Below are positions 62,805-64,000 of a stretch of 64,000 nt of DNA, piece after piece; position 1 is the first letter of the stretch, and the number at the start of each line of letters is the position of its first letter. Where the stretch lies: assembly GCA_945957605.1 (NCBI GenBank), contig CAMFLR010000005.1:434001-498000 (forward strand), read 5' to 3'. The notes beneath the pieces are model-generated. The model was not told where the DNA came from. It saw only the letters and a program-made list of their open reading frames with translations, and did not search any database. A program made the position numbers and the translations under genes. The DNA is from an uncultured Isosphaeraceae bacterium. Lineage in GTDB: Bacteria > Planctomycetota > Planctomycetia > Isosphaerales > Isosphaeraceae.

Positions 62805-64000
62805 ATGGTGATCGAATTGACCGTATTTCAACAAAAACGTGAACGCCCGCTCGTAGGGGCGGTGGCGGATTCGGGGCAATTGGCGAAGCTGTCACAAGCT
62901 TCGGGCGTCGATTTCTTGCTTGCGCTGAATGTGGGGGTGTTTCGTGGTCGTGGCGTGATTCCGCAGGCCGCATTCTTGCCGTTTGCGAATGGCAATGATC
63001 TCACGGAAGCCTTAATCCAAAATGAGGTTATGTCTGCCGCCGGCGACCTGCCGGTGTTTGCTGGCCTGATTGTGAATGACCCGACATGCCCAATCGAAGA
63101 CCGAATGCTTCGGCTGCGCGGTCTAGGAGTCGCGGGGGTGGTGAACTACCCGTCGGTTGGCCTGATCGACGGCAACATGCGGCGGATCTTTGAAAGTGAA
63201 GGGGTGACGGTCGGAGCGGAAATCGAAATGCTCCGCCAAGCGAAAAGTGATGGGTTTGGGGCTATTGGTTTTTCCGGCGCCGAACCGGGTGAAGCAGCGA
63301 AGTTTGCAGCGGCAGGGCTTGATGCGTTGATTCTTTCACCGGGGCCGACCCATTTGCTTCATGACCTTCGTGAGCGTCGTGATCGTTTGCAGCATGCGAT
63401 ACGTGCTCTGAATACCGCGCTTCGTGAGGTGAAAGAAATCGCGCCCGAACTCCCCTGCCTCGTTTTTGGCGGGCCGATCACCGCGCCTGAAGATTTGGAG
63501 CAAGTTTATCGCCAGGCGCCGTTTGATGGATTTGTGGGTGGTTCGGTATTTGGGCGATTTCCAATCGAGTCGAGCGTGACTGCCGCGATCGCTCGGTTTC
63601 GCGAGGTGCGAGTGCATCCCGAGGGCGCGGGACCGTCGGGCCTTGGGCCAATGATTGGCACCACGGATTCGATGCGGTCACTGTTTCGTCTGGTCGAACG
63701 CACGGCCGCATGCGATTTGAATGTCTGCATCGAGGGTGAATCGGGCGTTGGAAAGGAACTGGTCGCCACGCATGTTCACAGGTTGAGTAGTCGATCGGCC
63801 GGTGCGCTTGTGACGATCAACTGCGGCGCGATTCCTGAGTCGTTGCTAGAGTCTGAGTTGTTTGGTCACGAGCGCGGGGCGTTCACGGGAGCGGATCATC
63901 GTCGTGTGGGGAAGTTCGAGCTGGCGAATGGTGGCACGCTGTTTCTCGATGAGGTTGGTGACTTGAGTGCGCGGGGGCAAGTGGCACTTTTGCGGGCGAT
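62805..64000 (+). CDS. Sigma-54 activator with N-terminal TIM-barrel (PEP_hydrolase-like) sensor, partial
   Basis: The first 398 residues of a gene cut by the right window edge; an in-frame stop 9 nt upstream fixes the region of ATG 62805. Residues 1 to about 270 are a TIM barrel of the PEP_hydrolase/IGPS-like family (PF09370), with RPLVGAVADSGQLAKLSQASGVDFLLALN, VFAGLIVNDP, GFGAIGFSG and LPCLVFGGPIT, cited as spans. From about 288 the AAA+ sigma-54 interaction domain begins: Walker A GESGVGKE (311-318), the GAFTGA sigma-54 contact loop (358-363) and Walker B LFLDE (D382). The DNA-binding end is outside the window. In this family the barrel probably senses a small metabolite. Its target genes are unknown; it is divergent from the PA14 PSD1 operon. 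Confidence 0.93.
   Translation, partial: MVIELTVFQQKRERPLVGAVADSGQLAKLSQASGVDFLLALNVGVFRGRGVIPQAAFLPFANGNDLTEALIQNEVMSAAGDLPVFAGLIVNDPTCPIEDRMLRLRGLGVAGVVNYPSVGLIDGNMRRIFESEGVTVGAEIEMLRQAKSDGFGAIGFSGAEPGEAAKFAAAGLDALILSPGPTHLLHDLRERRDRLQHAIRALNTALREVKEIAPELPCLVFGGPITAPEDLEQVYRQAPFDGFVGGSVFGRFPIESSVTAAIARFREVRVHPEGAGPSGLGPMIGTTDSMRSLFRLVERTAACDLNVCIEGESGVGKELVATHVHRLSSRSAGALVTINCGAIPESLLESELFGHERGAFTGADHRRVGKFELANGGTLFLDEVGDLSARGQVALLRA

Overview
This 64 kb window comes from a planctomycete (Planctomycetota). The evidence is the gene content: three secreted cytochromes of the PSCyt1/DUF1549/DUF1553 (PSD1) type each next to a DUF1501 gene, a pseudopilin-like DUF1559 gene followed by a small lipoprotein gene, a LEPR-XLL-like secreted protein, a PVC-type fused cytochrome/propeller protein, and an ECF sigma factor with a long C-terminal extension. 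The DNA is GC-rich except for two AT-richer gene-poor gaps at about 10.45-11.66 and 55.8-57.0 kb. No rRNA, tRNA, CRISPR array, transposase or phage gene was seen.

Layout. 0-10.4 kb: a possible split copper amine oxidase (two minus-strand genes, one cut by the window edge), a large secreted zinc metalloprotease, a CehA/McbA-type metallohydrolase, an extended ECF sigma factor, a membrane protein and a ferrochelatase with Fe-S-type cysteines. 11.6-14.9 kb: a beta-helix surface protein and a UbiA-family prenyltransferase of the decaprenyl-phosphate phosphoribosyltransferase type. 15-23.4 kb: a plus-strand operon with a four-part TIM-barrel/cytochrome c/propeller/cupredoxin protein, a PSD1 cytochrome and a DUF1501 protein. 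23.4-35.2 kb: an M13 peptidase, a LEPR-XLL/Ig-repeat surface protein with a basic repetitive tail, a LamG/propeller/cytochrome c/ThuA fusion, and a translationally coupled TIM-barrel plus AhpD-like pair.

35.2-44.5 kb: a tetR - membrane fusion protein - RND - RND efflux operon with a readable promoter and palindromic operator. 44.6-50.35 kb: a GntR/FCD regulator translationally coupled to a PSD1 cytochrome and followed by a DUF1501 protein, with two matching palindromes upstream of the regulator. 50.5-57.8 kb: a small membrane protein, a modular protein with a thioredoxin end, the DUF1559/lipoprotein pair, a small one-helix protein and a PEP-CTERM protein. 57.9-62.4 kb: a third PSD1 (with PA14)/DUF1501 pair. 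At the right edge is a sigma-54 activator with an N-terminal TIM-barrel sensor domain, cut by the window end.

Taken together, the window is dominated by exported proteins for redox chemistry and probable polymer or carbohydrate processing at the cell surface or in the periplasm, with local regulators (ECF, TetR, GntR, sigma-54 activator). The best leads are the GntR-controlled PSD1/DUF1501 operon with its operator pair, the four-domain redox chimera, the twin RND permeases with an extra membrane insertion, and the possible split amine oxidase.
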